From Agelaius tricolor (lineage: Eukaryota; Chordata; Aves; Passeriformes; Icteridae), in the NCBI GenBank assembly GCA_023055355.1, contig JALJCS010000054.1, forward strand, positions 2,108,001 through 2,172,000: DNA of 64,000 bases, in the 5' to 3' direction. Below, in pieces: positions 22,990 to 35,800 of the stretch (positions are counted from its first letter, which is position 1; each line of letters opens with the position of its first letter). Both the position numbers and the translations under genes were made by a program. The notes under the pieces were generated by a model. It searched no databases. It was not told the DNA's origin and worked only from the letters and a program-made list of their open reading frames with translations.

Positions 22990-23355
22990 CGCTCCCATTT
23001 GTGCCCTGGGATCTGTCCCTGTTTGTCCCTGGCTGTGCCCTGGGATCTGTCCCTATTTCTGTCCTGTCTGTGCTGTCTGTGCCCTGGGATCTGTCCCTGT
23101 CTGTGCCCTGTTTGTGTCCCTGTTTGTCCCTGTCTGTGCCCTGGGATCTGTCTTGTTTGTGCCCTGGGATCTGTCCCTGTTTGTCCCTGGCTGTGCCCTG
23201 GGATCTGTCCCTGTCTGTGCCCTGGGATCTGTCCCTGTTTCTGTCCTGTCTGTCCTGTCTGTGCCCTGGGATCTGTCCCTGTCTGTCCCTGGCTGTGCCC
23301 TGGGATGTGTCCCTGGCTGTGCCCTGTTTGTGTCCCTGGCTGTCCCTGGCTGTGC
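22990..23355. repeat. intergenic minisatellite (GCCCTGGGATCTGTCCCTGT)
   Basis: Irregular units of about 20-26 bp built from CCCTGGGATCTGTCCCTGT and TGTCCCTGGCTGT words. Confidence 0.92.
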
Positions 23356-23544
23356 CAGGCTGCTGATCCCCAGCCATGCCCTCGTGTTCCCACCACGCTC
23401 CCACAGTCCCTCTTGGCAGGGCTGGGTTTTGGAGCATTTCTCCTCTCATGTGTCCTCTCCCAGGACCTGCAGGGTGGGGTGAAGCTTCAGGGGGGCCTGG
23501 GGCTGTGCAGAGAGGCCCAGGAAAGGCAGAACTCCATGGAATCC

Positions 23545-23705
23545 CCTCCAGTGCCACCCCTGCCATGGCAGGGACACCTCCCACTGTCCCAGGCTGCTCC
23601 AGCCCCATGTCCAGCCTGGCCTTGGGCACTGGATCAGCCCCAGCTGCTCTGGGCACTTGTGGCAAGCCCTCAGCCTGTCCCAGGGAGGAATTTCTCCCTG
23701 AGGTG
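23545..23705 (-). mobile_element. CR1 LINE 3' end fragment
   Basis: Antisense GTGCCACCCCTGCCATGGCA, CAGGCTGCTCCAGCCCC and CCAGCCTGGCCTTGGGCAC in CR1 order. Confidence 0.8.
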
Positions 23706-24249
23706 CCTGGGGAGGGCTCGTGGTGGCAGGAGGGGCAGCTCAGTGCCGCTGACCGTCCTGGGGAGGGCTGGAGGCTGATGGGGAAGCCCTCGCCTCCATG
23801 CAGATGTTTGCAGCTGCAGGGTGCACCCCAGGGCCCCTCCCAGCACCCGCTGTGTTTGGTGCCAGCAGGGCTCTGACTCTGCTGCCACAGCTCTGCTCTG
23901 TCTGTTTGTCCTTTGTGCCAGGAAACCCCAGGGAGGGCCCCTGTGCCTTCCTGTCCCCAGATGTCCCCCTGGGCCACAGGTCCCTGGAGCACTCTGGGTA
24001 GGGGGGCTGGCAGCTGTCCCCGTTTTCAGGGTAAAATCATTTGCAAAGCTTTAATTACTACAGCTAATCAACATTGCTATTGGGATTTTAATACCTGTTG
24101 ATGAATCCTGGCCCCGAATGCGGCAGGGAGAGCTGGCTGGCCCCAGGGAGGCACCCCAAGGGCTGGGAGTGTGTGCATCCCCTCATCCCCACACTCCCTG
24201 CTCCTGCTCTGGTGCGTCTGGGTGGATGCTGTCAATAAAATCCATCCCT

Positions 24250-24370
24250 GGAAGTGTGCAAGGCCAGGCTGGAGAGCCTGGGACAGTGGGAGGTGTCCCT
24301 GCCATGGCAGGGGTGGCACTGGGTGGGCTTTGAGGTCCCTTCCACTCAAAACCACTCTGTGATTCTACAA
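24250..24370 (+). mobile_element. CR1 LINE 3' tail
   Basis: AAGGCCAGGCTGGAGAGCCT, GTGTCCCTGCCATGGCAGG, then GAGGTCCCTTCCACTCAAAA and CACTCTGTGATTCTAC, ending in the CR1 terminal ATTCT word. Confidence 0.85.
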
Positions 24371-24527
24371 TTAATAGCATTTTTATTAATAGCATTAAAA
24401 TGTTTATTAATAGCATTTATATTAATTAATATAAAGTACTGATGTTAATAATCAATATAATTAATATTAACAATAACAACAACTGCGGAGCAGATTGAGG
24501 GTCAGAGAGCTGTCTCTGGGGTGGGAT

Positions 24528-26066
24528 ATGGATGGATGGATGGATGGATGGATGGATGGATGATGGATGATGGATGGATGGATGGATGGATGGATGATGG
24601 ATGGATGATGGATGATGGATGGATGGATGGATGGATGGATGGATGGATGGATGATGGATGGATGATGGATGGATGGATGGATGATGGATGGATGGATGAT
24701 GGATGGATGATGGATGGATGGATGGATGGATGATGGATGGATGGATGATGGATGGATGGATGGATGATGGATGGATGGATGGATGATGGATGGATGGATG
24801 GATGGATGATGGATGGATGGATGGATGGATGGATGGATGGATGATGGATGGATGATGGATGGATGATGGATGGATGATGGATGGATGGATGGATGGATGG
24901 ATGGATGGATGGATGGATGGATGATGGATGGATGATGGATGGATGGATGGATGGATGATGGATGGATGATGGATGGATGGATGATGGATGGATGATGGAT
25001 GGATGGATGATGGATGGATGGATGGATGGATGATGGATGGATGGATGGATGGATGATGGATGGATGGATGATGGATGGATGATGGATGGATGGATGGATG
25101 GATGATGGATGGATGGATGGATGGATGATGGATGGATGGATGGATGATGGATGATGGATGGATGGATGATGGATGGATGGATGGATGGATGGATGGATGA
25201 TGGATGGATGGATGATGGATGGATGATGGATGGATGGATGGATGATGGATGGATGGATGGATGATGGATGGATGGATGATGGATGGATGATGGATGGATG
25301 GATGATGGATGGATGATGGATGGATGGATGGATGGATGGATGATGGATGGATGGATGATGGATGGATGGATGGATGGATTGATGGATGGATGATGGATGG
25401 ATGGATGATGGATGGATGGATGATGGATGGATGGATGGATGATGGATGGATGGATGGATGGATGGATGGATGGATGATGGATGGATGGATGATGGATGGA
25501 TGGATGGATTGATGGATGGATGATGGATGATGGATGGATGATGGATGGATGATGGATGGATGATGGATGGATGGATGATGGATGGATGGATGGATGGATG
25601 GATGGATGGATGATGGATGGATGATGGATGGATGGATGGATGATGGATGGATGGATGGATGGATGGATGATGGATGGATGGATGGATGGATGATGGATGG
25701 ATGGATGGATGATGGATGGATGGATGATGGATGGATGGATGGAGGGATGAATGGATGGATGGATGATGGATGGATGGATGGATGGATGGATGGATGGATG
25801 ATGGATGGATGATGGATGGATGGATGGATGGATGGATGGATGGATGGATGGAGGGATGAATGGATGGATGGATGATGGATGGATGATGGATGGATGGATG
25901 GATGATGGATGGATGGATGGATGGATGGATGGATGAATGGATGGATGGATGGACGGACGGACGGACGGATGGATGGATGGATGGATGGATGGACATACTG
26001 ATGGATGGATGATGGATGAACCGATGGCTCACGGCTGATGGCTGATGAATGATGAATGATGGATGG
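24528..26066. repeat. 1.5 kb GGAT microsatellite with GATGAT phase slips
   Basis: An almost unbroken (GGAT)n array in which GATGATGG interruptions shift the phase every 8 to 40 bases. The last part carries variants (GGAC at 25950-25972, GAATGG). It ends about 250 bp before the ADAM33 start codon. Its reading frames (HPSI repeats on the minus strand) are not genes. Confidence 0.97.
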
Positions 26067-26800
26067 AGCCGCGGCGGGCGGGGGAAGCCTGGGAGCCGCC
26101 GAGCCGCGGGTCTGGTTCTCATTAAGCGGCCGGGCCGGGCCAAGAAACACAGCAATAAATAAGGGCGAACAAAGCCGCCCCCTCCCCGCCGCCCCCCGGC
26201 CGGGCCGGCCGCGCTCGGGGCTCCGCGGCGGGGGAGGGACCGGCGGCATAAAGAGGAGAAGGAGGTCGGGCCGCAGGCTCGAGTCGGGGCGGTGACAGCC
26301 CGGGAGCGGCGGCATGGCCGGGCCGGGCCCCCCCGGGCCCCGCCGCGGCTCGGCCGCGGGCTGGGGGCTGCGCCTCGCCCTCCTGGGGGTCCTGCTGGGG
26401 CTCCCCCCGCGGGGCCGGGCGGGGCCGGCAGGTAACGGGGGCTGGGGGCCGGGGGGAACCGGGTGGGATCGGGATGGGATCGGGATGGGATAGGGGTGAG
26501 GATGGGATTGGGATAGGGGTGGGATAGGGCTGGGGATGGGATTGGGATTGGGATAGGATGGGATGGGGTGGGGTGGGGGCTCCGGGCCGCGCTCGCTGCC
26601 CCCGGCGAGCCCCCCGAGCCTGCGCTGCGGCTCCGCTCCAGTCCCGGCGCTCCCGGCCCGGCCCCGCGGGTCCCGCTGGCCGCGGAGGGACCGGGCTGGC
26701 ACCGGGCACGGGCACGGGGCCGCTCTCAGCCCCGGCGCTGCGGTGATCTCAGAGCCCCCGTCCCCAGCCAGCCCCGCTCTCAGCAGGAGCTCGGGGTCTG
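26067..26800. promoter_or_regulatory. CpG island and promoter region of ADAM33
   Basis: Dense CG dinucleotides and G/C runs surround exon 1. A TATA-like CATAAAGAGG at 26246-26255 lies 60 bases before the ATG, which would allow a short 5'UTR. The transcription start is not determinable from sequence alone. Confidence 0.75.
26314..26431 (+). CDS. ADAM33: ADAM33 exon 1 (signal peptide)
   Basis: ATG in the context GGCGGCATGG. It encodes a short basic start, a leucine-rich core ([13 protein letters not shown]) and RGRAGPA before the donor CAG|GTAACG. No other ATG upstream is in frame with it within the CpG island. Phase 1 out. Confidence 0.88.
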
Positions 26801-29800
26801 CGCTGCCCTGCGGGTCCTGCCGTGAAACGTGGCTCGTTCGGTCCGTGAGGAAATCCAGACTTTGCCCGAGGCTCCCATCGCTTTTTAAACGGGAGCCGCA
26901 GGAGGAGAGGGGCTGCCCGTTTCCCTTCGGCCCCCTGTAGCCTCTTCCCCATCCCTCTTTCCTTCCCCAGCCGTTCCAAGAAGTCAGGGCTGATGTTCCT
27001 CTACCCAGAGCACATTTTTTCTTACTGCATTTTTCACTTCCGAGCTTTGCCGGGCTCTCGGCTGCTGCTGCTGCTGAGAAGTTTTCCAGCAACTGCAAGA
27101 GAGCAGCTGGGAGGGGAGCGGGAGGGCGGTGGGGCCAGAGCTGTGTTTGGATGGAGAGCAGAAGGGAAAGGAAGGGAAAGCTGCCTGCTCCGCTGGGATC
27201 GGGCTCTGCGGGGCTCCCCCGGGGCTCCCCCAGCCCCGCAGCTCGCGGTGCCAGCATCCCAAACCCCACAGCGGCGCCGTTCCCCACAACGCTCCCTAAA
27301 AGGGCTGGGAGCGAGTGTTTTCCAGGAAATCCAGAGAAGGGGGGTGTGGGAAACCCTTTCTGTGCTGCCTTTGGGTTTATTTGAGTTGGGTTTCGGAGGC
27401 CCCGTCTCGTGCTCCGAGTCTCTCAGATTCCCAGCAAAAGCTACAAACAAAACAGTTGGAAATTTAAAATATCGTAACTTAAATCTCATCCTTTAAATCT
27501 CCCAGCCGAGGGATTTTTGGGACGTGGCCGAGGCCCGGCCCAGCCCCTCGTGTCCCATCCTCTCCCCAGCCGTGGGAGAGAGCTGGGGCCGGGCAGGCAC
27601 AGCTCCCTGCCCTGCTCCCGGTGGGAATTGAAATTAGAGGGGTTTATTGCTTGCCTCTGAAACGGGAGGCACCAGCCCCGCCGGGGCTGCTCCCGTGCCT
27701 CAGTTTCCCCACGGACAATGGGCTCGTGCGAGGCCGGGGTGGAGGGGCCCGGCTCCCGCCTCGGGAGGAGGTGAGGAGAAGGAAGCTGGGACGGTGCCAC
27801 CCCTTATCTGCAGTTATTCCTGGAATCTGATTCCAGGCTATATTTAATGGCACTGATTAAATGCCTCGGGCGATAGCGCCGGGCGCTCCCGGGGGACAGA
27901 GGTGGCCGGGCGGGGTGACCCGATCCCATCCAGCTCCGGCAGCAATTCCCAGCCCACAGCTCCGCCTTTGTTTTTCCTTTGTCTTTCCAATAACTTCATC
28001 TTCCCTCGAGCCAAAGCCCCGGAGCTCCGCACGAGGAACCAAAACAAGCCATAAAACCAGAGAGCCCTCAGCCCTGCTATTTCACTCTCCGAGTAAATAA
28101 CTTCGCTGGGCGAGATGATTCCACCCAAGCTCTCCCTCACAACGTTTGGCTTGGCAAGGTGGCCCAACCCTTGACATTTTTGTTCAGCCTCGTCCCCTCT
28201 CTGCAGGAGCTTCAGATTTTCGTTTTTTGTTCTGTTGTCATCCGGGCTTAAGTCATCAGTGGCTGCTCCCTGCGCTGCAGTCAAATCCAGCCACATTGTT
28301 TAGGAAAAAAATAATCTTAGAAAGTCTGTCTGCCTTGGATGGAGCCAAGGAATGGCTTGTGCTGCCTGCCCGGGGGGGCTGGGATGGCTCAGACCAACCC
28401 TGACAGCCACGGCCCTCCCAGCTCCTGCTGCAGCCCAGCCCCGGGCACAGCGTGCACTGGGGGTGACAGAACCACAGTGCCCACCAGCCACAGAGCCATG
28501 TGGCACTTTGGGTGGGGAGGGACCTCAGAGCCCCTCCGGTGCCACCCCTGCCATGCAGGGACACCTCCCACCGCCCCAGGCTGCTCCCAGTGTCCAGCCT
28601 GGCCTGGGGCTCTCCAGGGATGCAGGGGCAGCCCCAGCTCCCACCTGCCAGCTGCTTCTCCAGGGGGCAGATCTGGGGGATTTGGGCCCCTCTTCTGGGG
28701 TGTGGGTGGGAGCAAAGCTCCTGGGAGCTTCCAGGACTATGGCTGGGCCAGCTCTGAGGGGCTGGGCTGGGAGGGGGTGACACTGGGGGTGACACTGGGG
28801 GAGGCACTGGGGGTGGCACTGGGGGTGGCACTGGGGGTGGCACTGGGGGTGACACTGGGGGTGACACTGGGGGTGACACTGGCCTGGGGCTGGGCTGGTG
28901 AGGGGGTGACACTGGGGGAGGCACTGGGGGTGACACTGGGGGTGGCACTGGGGGTGGCACTGGCCTGGGGCTGGGTCCATCCCCTGAAACACCCGTGAGG
29001 AGGCTCTGGTGGGTGCTCAGCTCTGTCCCTGTGCTGGGGCTGTGCAGAGCTGCAGCTCCCCCAGGCTCTGCTCAGCAGCTCTTGTCCTCTCTCCTGTCCT
29101 GTCCCCAGGGCCACTGTCCCACGGAGAGCGGGTCACCCCCCACTGGCTGCTGGGGGGCCGTGCCCGCAGAGCCGTCAGCCTGCAGGAGCAGGTAAGGGCG
29201 CTCCCAAACCCCTCCTGCCTCCTCCCTCCTCTGCCCACAGCCTTCCCGGTGGGACACCATGGAGCCCTTGGGCTGCAGCATCCATGGGCAGGGTGTGGAA
29301 TTCAGCATCCATGGGCAGGGTGTGGAGCTGCAGGATCCATGGGCAGGGTGTGGATTTCAGGATCCATGGGCAGGGTGTGGAGCTGCAGGATCCATGGGCA
29401 GGTTGGGGAATTTCAGGATCCGTGAGAAGCTTGGTGAGTGTCAGGATCCATCACCAGCCTCGGGTGATGAACAAGGAAAGCAGGGGATGCAGCAGTGAGT
29501 TAATTAAACAGGAGGAGGATGGCCAGAAGCTGCAGGGTGAGTGGAAGGGAGCTGGAGAGCTCGGAGGGAGGAGCTGGAGGTGACCTGGCAGCTCCTGGTT
29601 TGGGACGGGAGGAGCTGGAGGTGATCTGTCCTGGTTTGGGCCAGGAGGAGCTCAGGTGATCCATCAGCTCCTGGTTTGGGATGGGAGGAGCTCAGGTGAT
29701 CCATCAGCTCCTGGTTTGGGCCAGGAGGAGCCCAGGTGATCCATCAGCTCCTGGTTTGGGACAGGAGGAGCTCAGGTGATCCATCAGCTCCTGGTTTGGG

Positions 29801-32800
29801 ATGGAAGGAGCTCAGGTGATCCATCAGCTCCTGGTTTGGGCCAGGAGGAGCCCAGGTGATCCATCAGCTCCTGGTTTGGGACAGGAGGAGCTCAGGTGAT
29901 CCATCAGCTCCTGGTTTGGGATGGAAGGAGCTCAGGTGATCCATCAGCTCCTGGTTTGGCTGGGATGGGAGGGCAGCCAAGGGGAAGTGCTGCAGGTTTG
30001 GGAGCAGTGCCCTGCAGGGAGCAGAGGGCATCTCCTGCCAGGGCTGTCACCCCCTCCCTGCCGCCCCCGCTGTCCCCACATCCCTGCATGAGGCGTCTGT
30101 GGCCACCCTGGCCAGGACGCGGCCCCTTGCCCTGGGCTGCAGCAGCCGGGAGGGGCCTCCGGGGCCACCTCACCTGAGATGCTCCGAGCGAGCCCTCCGT
30201 GCCAAAGGTGGAGCCAGCGGGGCTCGGCAGGGGCTTCGGGCTGCCCTGGCCCTTCCAGGGGAACCCGGGCTGGCTGCTCCTGCCGAGGCTGCGAGAGCCC
30301 CTGTGGGTGCTGTGCTCGGCCTGCAGAGATGTCCCTGGCCTGCAGAGATGTCCCTGGCCTGGAGAGATGTCCCCGGCCTGGAGAGATGTCCCCGGCCTGG
30401 AGAGATGTCCCCGGCCTGCAGAAATGTCCCTGGCCTGGAGAGATGTCCCTGGCCTGGAGAGATGTCCCCAGCCTGCAGAAATGTCCCTGGCCTGGAGAGA
30501 TGTCCCTGGCCTGGAGAGATGTCCCCAGCCTGCAGAAATGTCCCTGGCCTGGAGAGATGTCCCTGGCCTGCAGAGATGTCCCCTCCCTGCAGAAATGTCC
30601 CCTTCCCGTGGCAGCCCCAGCCCCGTCTATATTTAAGTTGAAGCCACTTGAGCCGGGGATCGCGTGGCAGGGCACGATTATTTCTGCTCCTCTATTTATG
30701 GGTGCCCCGGTGGTGCCGGGGGTGCAAAGGGCACCCGGGGGGTTTTTGGGGTTTCAGGGGATTTTAGGGGCTCTGGGGCTCGGGGCTGCGGTGTCTCCTG
30801 CCACCCGGCCGGGCTGGACAAGGAGCTGAACAAGGAGCTCCCGTTCCCGGCCAGGCAGGGAGGGAGCGGGGCCCGGGCGGGGCTGGAGGGGGCGGCTTTG
30901 GGCAGGGATGGGGACGGGCACAGCCCCCGCTGCTGCCGGCGCTCATCTGTAGGATCAGTTCAGTCCGTTCAGTCCCCGCCCCGTCCCCTGCTGCCCTCCA
31001 GCAGAGATCTGGAAATAACCGGGGATGCGCCCATGGGGCGCTGCATTCCAGCCCGGGCACCCCCGAATCCTCCATCCCCGCCCGGGGGCTGCTCCTCCTG
31101 CCCTGCCCGGGATGGGGGCAAGGGCTGCCCGGGCTGCCAGGGGCTTTTCCAGCCCTCCAGAGATGGAACTGGGGCCGGACACGGAGATGGAAATGGGGCT
31201 GGACCCAGGGATGGAAATGGGGCTGGACACAGAGATGGAAATGGGGCTGGACCCAGGGATGGAAATGGGGCTGGACACAGAGATGGAAATGGGGCTGGAC
31301 CCAGGGATGGAAATGGGGCTGGACACAGAGATGGAAATGGGGCTGGATCCAGGGATGGAAATGGGGCTGGACACGGAGATGGAAATGGGGCTGGACCCAG
31401 GGATGGAAATGGGGATTGTATCCAGCAATGGAAATGGGGCTGGACCCAGCAATGGAAATGGGGCTGTACCCAGAGATGGGAACGGGGCTGTACCCAGCAC
31501 TCTTCCCTGGGAGAAGGAGGGGAGGGGAGGATTGGGCTGCCCGCAGTGGTTCAGGGTGCTGAGGGTACTTCCCTGCCCTGCTCCCTGCAGGGAAGCCCTT
31601 TACCCCTTCTTTCCCCCTTCTTTCCCCCTTCTTTCCCCCTTCATTTCCCCTTCATTTCCCCTTCATTTCCCCTTCATTTCCCCTTCTTTCCCCCTTCTCC
31701 CTGTGTGAGGTGTGGTTGCACTGAGCAAACCCTGCCAGTTCTGTTCTGAACCAGCCCAAACTCTGCCCTGGCCCCTGGGCCTGGCTGCCCTGCTTCCTGA
31801 TTCCCAGCAGAGTTCCTGGCTGGATGTTCCTGGCTCCCAGGGATGCTCCTGACTCCCAGGGATGCTCCTGGCTCCCAGGGGTGTTCCTGGCTCCCAGGGG
31901 GTGTTCCTGGCTCCTAGGGATGCTCCTGGCTCCCAGGGGTGTTCCTGGCTCCCAGGGGGTGTTCCTGGCTCCTAGGGATGCTCCTGGCTCCCAGGGATGC
32001 TCCTGGCTCCCAGAGATGTTCCTGGCTCCCAGGGATGCTTTTCCAGAGAGCAGTGGGTGTAAGAGGTTCCTCTCTGGATCCTGCTGGGGTTGGCCAAGTG
32101 ATGCAATCCCTTGGGAGCTGTGTTCCTCAAGCCTCTGCTGGCACCTCCTCAAGCCTCAGAGCTGGCACCGGCTGCCTGGGGAGGCCCTGGTGCAGCCCAG
32201 CTGCTCCAGCAGCTGCAGATCCCATCAGCAAATCCTCCTGGAGCATCCCTGGTAGGCCCCATCCCTGTTCCCCCGTCACATCCGGGCTCTGGGAGCTTCC
32301 CTGGGAGCTCAGGGCCTGGGGGAGCAGCCTGAGCAGATGGCTGGGCTGGGAGCTGAGCTCTGGGACCTGGCCTGGGAGATTTCCAGGGAACTCGGTGCTC
32401 CCTGAGTCCCAGCAGGGATGGAGGCAGGGGAGGATGCGTGGGGAGGATGGTCAGGATGGGAGCTGGGGGGAAATGGGGAAGAGCAGCTCGACACCCTCAG
32501 CCCTCTGCAAAGAGCCCTGGGGTTTGTCTCATCAATGGAGTGGAAAGTGAAACCAGACTCCATCTGGGCCTGCAGGGTCCCTGGGCTGGTCACAGGCTGG
32601 GGCCTGGCCAGGCAGAGTCATCCCAGCTGCAATTCCATCATTGCAGCCCCTCCCAGCCCCTGGGGGACTGCCTGGGCTGGATGGCCTGCAAAGAGGCCAC
32701 CCCTGCACCTGCAGCCAGGGCTGAGAGGGGATGCTCCCTGCAGCCCTGTGGGGACTGGGGCACTCTGTTCATGGGGGCTGGAGAAGGAGATCAGGGAGCA

Positions 32801-35800
32801 GGAGGGGCCCTGGATGGTGCTGGAGCCTGTGAGGATGCTGAGACCTGTGAGGATGCTGAGACCTGTGAGGATGCTGGGACCTGTGAGGATGCTGGGACCC
32901 AGGATGATGCTGGAGCCTGTGAGGATGCTGGAGCCTGTGAGGATGCTGAGACCTGTGAGGATGCTGGGACCTGTGAGGATGCTGGGGCCTGTGAGGATGC
33001 TGGGACCTGTGAGGATGCTGGGACCTGTGAGGATGCTGGGGCCTGTGAGGATGCTGGGACCTGTGAGGATGTTTGGACCTGTGAGGATGCTGGGGCCTGT
33101 GAGGATGCTGGGACCTGTGAGGATGCTGGAGCCTGTGAGGATGCTGGAGCCTGTGAGGATGCTGGGAACCAGGAGGATGCTGGAGCCTGTGAGGATGCTG
33201 GGACCTGTGAGGATGCTGGAGCCTGTGAGGATGCTGGGACCTGTGAGGATGCTGGGAACCAGGAGGATGCTGGAGCCTGTGAGGATGCTGGGACCTGTGA
33301 GGATGCTGGGGCCTGTGAGGATGCTGGAGCCTGGGGTCACGGGAGCCCAGGATGATGTTGGAACTGGGGATGTGCTGGAGCCTGGGGAGATGCTGGAGCT
33401 TGGAATGTGCTGGAGCCTCAAATGGTGCTGGATCTTGGAATGTGCTGGAGCCTGGAGAGATGCTGGAGCCTGGGGTGATGCTGAAACATGGATTATATTG
33501 GAGCCTGGGATGATGCTGGAGCCCAGGACAGTGCTGGAACACAGGATTATGCTGGAGTTTGGGATGATGCTGGAGCCTGAGACAATGGCAGAGCCCAGGA
33601 TGATGCTGGAGCCTGGGACGGTTTTGGAACCTGGGATGATGCTGGAATGTTCTGGAATCCAGGATGATGCTGGACCTTGGGATGATGCTGAAGCCTGATA
33701 AGTTGCTGCAGCCCAGGCTGACACTGGAATCAGGAATGGGGAATGGGAATGGGATGATGCTGGAGCCCTGGAGGATGCTGGGTCTTGGAATGATGCTGGA
33801 ATCCAGGATGATGCTGGAGCCTGGAGGAAGCTGCTCCTGGCTCATTTCCAGCGCGCAGGTCCTGGCAGGAGCCCGGGGCAGCTCCCTGCCAGCCCGGGGC
33901 ACAGGGGCAGGGTTCAATCAGTGCCATCACCCTGCCTGCCCTCGGAGCTGCTGCTGGGCTCCAGTGCTGCCCACATTCCCCGTTCCCACTGCGCTGATCC
34001 CTCCAGGAGCTGAGCTGGGCCCGTCCCAGCTGGAACCAGGATCCCTCCCTGCTCCCCACTGCCCCTCCAGGAGCTCCCAGAGGAAACTGAGGCACGGGAG
34101 GAGGAGAGCTGGTGGTGCATGCCCTGCCGGGGAGGGGACACCCGTTTGTTCTCCAGCCCCTGGGAGATGGGATGGGAGCTGCCGGGGCCGGGATAACCCG
34201 GACACGCACGTTCCCTTTAAGACGGCAGCTGGGAAAGAACATTTTGGTAGTAACGGCTCTGGAGGAGAGGCAGGGAGTAATTGCTGGGGAATTCTAAACC
34301 GGGAATGAGCCGGCCGGGACCTGGGGGGAGGAGGAGGAGGAGGAGGAGGAGGAGAGGGCTGCAGGGAGCGGCTGCTGGGGAGATCAGAGACGGGGAGAGA
34401 AAAAGGGAGGGCAAGAGGCGGGGGAAAGGAGGGAAACGGCGAGAAAAATGTACAGACCATGTTTGGCCAGAGAGCGATGTTTGTACAAGATCGAGTTCCA
34501 AAAATACTGCCCGTTCCCAGCGCCGCCGAGCGGGGATGGAGCCGCTGCCCGGCGGGGCGCGCTCGGTTCGGGCACCGGGGCCGGGCCGGGCCGGGGGAGC
34601 CGCCGGGAGGTGCCGGGGCCGGGCCTCGCCTCCCTGCGCTGTGGGCCCGTGTTCCGACAGCGCCGGGGCTGCTCGCCCTGCTTGGAGCTGGGCACACGGA
34701 GCCGGAGAGGGGCTCAGCCAGCCCGGCTGCAGCTCCCGCCCCACTCCCGGCTCCAGCACCGCTCCCGGCTCCAGCCCTGCATCCTGGCTGCATCCCCGCT
34801 CCCGGCTCCATCCCCGTTCCCGGCTCCATTCCAGCTCCATCCCCATTCCCATCTCCATCCTGGCTCCATCCCCGTTCCCGGCTCCATTGCCGCATCCCTG
34901 CTCCATCCCCATTCCCGGCTCCAGCCCTGCATCCTGTCTCCATCCCAGCTCTATTGCCCCATCCCGGCTCCATCCCCGTTCCCAGCTCCATCCCTGTTCC
35001 CGGCTCAATCCCTGCTCCCAGCTCTATTCCCGCATCTCTGTTCCATCCCCGCATCCCGGCTCCATCCCCATTCCCAGCTCCATCCCAGCTCCATCCTGGC
35101 TCCATTCCCGTTCCTGGCTCCATCCCGGCTCCCTCCCGGCTCCATCCCCTTATCCCGCCCGGCAGGAGCGGCCCCTCGCTGCCCTCTGAGCCTGCCCCGG
35201 GGGCTCCTCGGAGCCGCAGCCCCCCGCGGGCAGCCTGAGCGCTGTCTGGGCTGCCCTCGGGGTGGGTGTGCAGGAGCTGCCCCCCGGCAGTAAAACCCCA
35301 GCCCGGGGGCGGCATGCCTGCACCCCGCTGCTCTGCACCCCACATGCTCTGTCCCTCTGTCCCTCTGTCCCTCTGTCCCGAGCTCAGGGCAGGCTCCCCA
35401 GGTGTCCCCCGTAGCCAGGGCAGGGGGCTGGGCTGCAGGAGCAGCGGCACAGCCAACTCCACAGGAACTGGGGAACGGGATTTAACCTCTGCTTCATCCC
35501 GGGCCGTGAATCACCCAGCTCTGCCCCTCCCTGCTGCGATCCTTGAGTTCCACTGCAGAGATGGGATGCCAAGGGCAGCCAGGGCTGGGGCCTTGTGGGG
35601 ACGGCTCCTTCCTCTGTCCCCTTTCCCTGCAGACCCAGGGACGGCTCCTTCCTCTGTCCCCTTTCCCTGCAGACCCAGGGACGGCTCCTTCCTCTGTCCC
35701 CTTTCCCTGCAGACCCAGGGACGGCTCCTTCCTCTGTCCCCTTTCCCTGCAGAGCCAGGAAGAGCTGGCCAGGCCCACAGCCATGGCAGGTGATGGGTCC

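Noticed and set aside
22127..23992. 621-codon and 391-codon open frames on the minus strand
   Set aside because: They are translations of the 16 bp and 20-26 bp minisatellites and a CR1 fragment, with no conserved domain.
24426..27287. 953-codon open frame on the minus strand
   Set aside because: Most of it is the HPSI translation of the GGAT microsatellite; the rest runs antisense through the CpG island and ADAM33 exon 1.
32618..33724. 300-426 codon frames on both strands
   Set aside because: The 18 bp period leaves several frames open at once; no start, splice or domain support.
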